Below, piece by piece: positions 38,726-39,356 of a stretch of 39,356 nt of DNA. Origin of the DNA: an uncultured Lachnospiraceae bacterium (GTDB taxonomy: Bacteria > Bacillota > Clostridia > Lachnospirales > Lachnospiraceae). The position numbers and the translations under genes were made by a program. How positions within the stretch are numbered: the first letter of the stretch is position 1; every line of letters begins with the position of its first letter. The stretch covers positions 1-39,356 of the forward strand of contig CARUOB010000024.1 in assembly GCA_949076555.1 (NCBI GenBank). The letters are read 5' to 3'. The notes below the pieces were generated by a model. It ran no database searches. It saw nothing but the letters and a program-made list of their open reading frames with translations, and was not told where the DNA came from.

Positions 38726-38975
38726 CTTCAAATTCTGACGCTCAAATAGCTGTTGCAACGTCGCAACAAACCGTAGAAGATTTTGATAATCTGCAGATAC
38801 GCCCACCATTGACGGCAAAGAGTTTGCTGTCCTAAAAAGGAACGAAAATAAAATACGATACGACTTTTGCAAATACATCAGACAGTATAGGCGGGCTATG
38901 AAGCACCGTGATAATCCCAGAAACGCGAACATTCTAAAATATAGCTCATTACAGTATTTTGAGGACTTCCTATAA
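38716..38975 (+). pseudogene. Frameshifted gene remnant
   Basis: The frame from GTG 38716 reads MELTSNSDAQIAVATSQQ and then 'TVEDFDNLQ', stopping at 38835. A second frame from about 38790 reads 'DTPTIDGKEFAVLKRNENK' and later 'SSLQYFEDFL', ending at 38973-38975. A single shift near 38787-38810 would join them into one protein of about 85 residues. The VATSQQ part is encoded by a one-mismatch copy of the 16-bp palindrome. Family not recognised. Confidence 0.45.
38751..38768. repeat. GTTGCGACGTCGCAAC palindrome, copy 3 (one mismatch)
   Basis: Reads TGTTGCAACGTCGCAACA, one base away from copies 1 and 2. Lies in the frameshifted remnant and encodes VATSQQ on the plus strand. Confidence 0.8.
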
Positions 38976-39000
38976 ATAATGATATCCGCTTGGTGTTTTG

Positions 39001-39018
39001 CGTTGCGACGTCGCAACG
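39001..39018. repeat. GTTGCGACGTCGCAAC palindrome, copy 4
   Basis: Perfect 18-bp palindrome (C/G outer pair). Lies outside any convincing gene, its end 22 bases before the -10 of toxin locus B, where a -35 would be. Confidence 0.85.
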
Positions 39019-39039
39019 TAAAGTATTGCTCATTGAAAA

Positions 39040-39052
39040 TATAATATGCTTA
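39040..39052 (+). promoter_or_regulatory. Toxin mRNA -10 and leader repeat, locus B
   Basis: TATAATATGCTTA. The same 13 bases occur inverted at 39288-39300, the -10 of the antisense RNA. No good -35 is present; the position is taken by the end of the palindrome at 39001-39018. TCACCCGATCCG (39077-39088) also recurs inverted at 39249-39260 with one change. Confidence 0.6.
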
Positions 39053-39114
39053 CCCGGGGAGCTGGGGGACGTGCTCTCACCCGATCCGAGCACCTTTCGG
39101 AAGGGGTGATTATT

Positions 39115-39198
39115 ATGAGTACATATGAGGAATTGAGTCTGATCGTGAGCATTGCTTTACTGATTGTAGCGATTCTGAATCTGAAAAATAAGAAATAG
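39115..39198 (+). CDS. Holin-like type I toxin peptide, locus B
   Basis: 27 aa, reading MSTYEELSLIVSIALLIVAI then a short Asn/Lys tail. It is the Hol_Tox pattern: short polar N-terminus, one membrane helix, basic end. AAGGGGTG lies 7-8 bases upstream and can pair with CACCC at 39078-39082, hiding the ribosome site. The stop codon is part of a terminator stem shared with the convergent antisense RNA. Confidence 0.8.
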   Translation: MSTYEELSLIVSIALLIVAILNLKNKK

Positions 39199-39288
39199 CC
39201 GTCCTGACTTTGGTAGAGTTGGCGGCTATTCTTAGTCTAACATAACGCCGGGTCGGGTGACGTGCACTCACCTTCCGGCTCCCTTGTT
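39190..39288 (-). ncRNA. Candidate antitoxin RNA of locus B
   Basis: About 100 nt from the promoter at 39295-39323 to the shared stem. Its 5' end repeats the toxin leader (ATGCTTA, then GGGAGC-GG, then TCACCCGACCCG). This supports pairing between the two RNAs as in par/Fst. Expression is inferred. Confidence 0.6.
39197..39236. terminator. Shared bidirectional terminator, locus B
   Basis: AGCCGTC (39197-39203) pairs with GGCGGCT (39221-39227). The same AGCCG-stem type ends locus A. A T-rich stretch follows on both strands (ATTCTT on plus; ATTTCTTATTTTT on minus). Confidence 0.65.
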
Positions 39289-39294
39289 AAGCAT

Positions 39295-39323
39295 ATTATA
39301 ACCAATACAACTAAATCTGTCAA
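39295..39323 (-). promoter_or_regulatory. Antitoxin RNA promoter, locus B
   Basis: Minus strand: TTGACA (39323-39318), 17-base spacer, TATAAT (39300-39295), a full consensus. It is stronger than the toxin promoter, as expected for an unstable antitoxin RNA in excess. Confidence 0.75.
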
Positions 39324-39356
39324 ACAGTAAATACGCTCCTGTGTTTTAATATGATG

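Noticed and set aside
38696..39016. A 106-codon minus-strand frame over the gene remnant
   Set aside because: It has no ribosome site and low-quality composition. The plus-strand frames resemble protein better and share the VATSQQ reading.
1..39356. Search for tRNA genes, integrase, attachment sites and insertion sequences
   Set aside because: I found no cloverleaf, recombinase motif or transposase in the window. The prophage ends, if any, are probably outside it.

Overview
The window is most of a tailed, contractile-tail prophage (or temperate phage genome) of a low-to-moderate GC Firmicute. A clostridial host, probably Lachnospiraceae-like, is likely. The evidence is strong AGGAGG-type ribosome sites, consensus TTGACA/TATAAT promoters, and the protein families present: Rha and ORF6N antirepressors, a RinA-like activator, PcfJ-like protein, DUF1902 and holin-like toxin peptides. 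No rRNA, tRNA, CRISPR array, integrase or insertion sequence is visible. Lysis genes are also absent and probably lie left of position 1.

Region 1 (about 20.9 kb down to 0.02 kb, minus strand) is the late operon. It reads small terminase, GpA-type large terminase, gpW-like joiner, lambda-type portal, prohead protease fused to the HK97-fold capsid protein, capsid cement protein, neck and tail-completion proteins, sheath, tube, gpE/E' tail chaperones with a -1 frameshift, tape measure, gpX, gpD, gpV, gpU, gp25, gpJ, gpI and tail fibres. The head is lambda/HK97-like and the tail and baseplate are P2-like, so the particle is mosaic.

Region 2 (21.1-24.66 kb) is an accessory regulatory island between the late activator and the terminase. 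It holds Rha, a Cys-containing small protein, two ribbon-helix-helix proteins, three small hydrophobic peptides, an ORF6N antirepressor and a small XRE repressor. The repressor is divergent from a consensus leftward promoter that carries paired operators. A par/Fst-like type I toxin-antitoxin locus (A) ends the island.

Region 3 (24.66-36.4 kb, minus strand) is the early operon: XRE protein, RinA-like activator, ASCH protein, a BlaI-type winged helix fused to a phage domain, a Dam-like methylase, an HNH-like zinc protein, a ParB/DUF3102-like protein, PcfJ-like protein, HTH protein, RNase H-like protein, HUH-type replication protein and several small genes. I see no helicase, primase, SSB or polymerase. 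Short plus-strand promoter-terminator pairs sit in the gaps of this leftward transcription unit and could make small antisense RNAs.

Region 4 (36.2-39.35 kb) is the lysogeny switch and cargo. A Cro-like gene (minus) and a LexA/CI-type repressor with an S24 peptidase domain (plus) are divergent, with consensus promoters and a repeated half-site. Downstream on the plus strand are two zinc-ribbon membrane-type proteins, a DUF1902 protein, a frameshifted pseudogene and a second par/Fst-like toxin-antitoxin locus (B).

The main unexplained signals are a 16-bp palindrome (GTTGCGACGTCGCAAC) present four times, the two mirrored toxin-antitoxin loci, and the candidate small RNAs. Functional names come from reading the sequences by eye. 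No database search was run.
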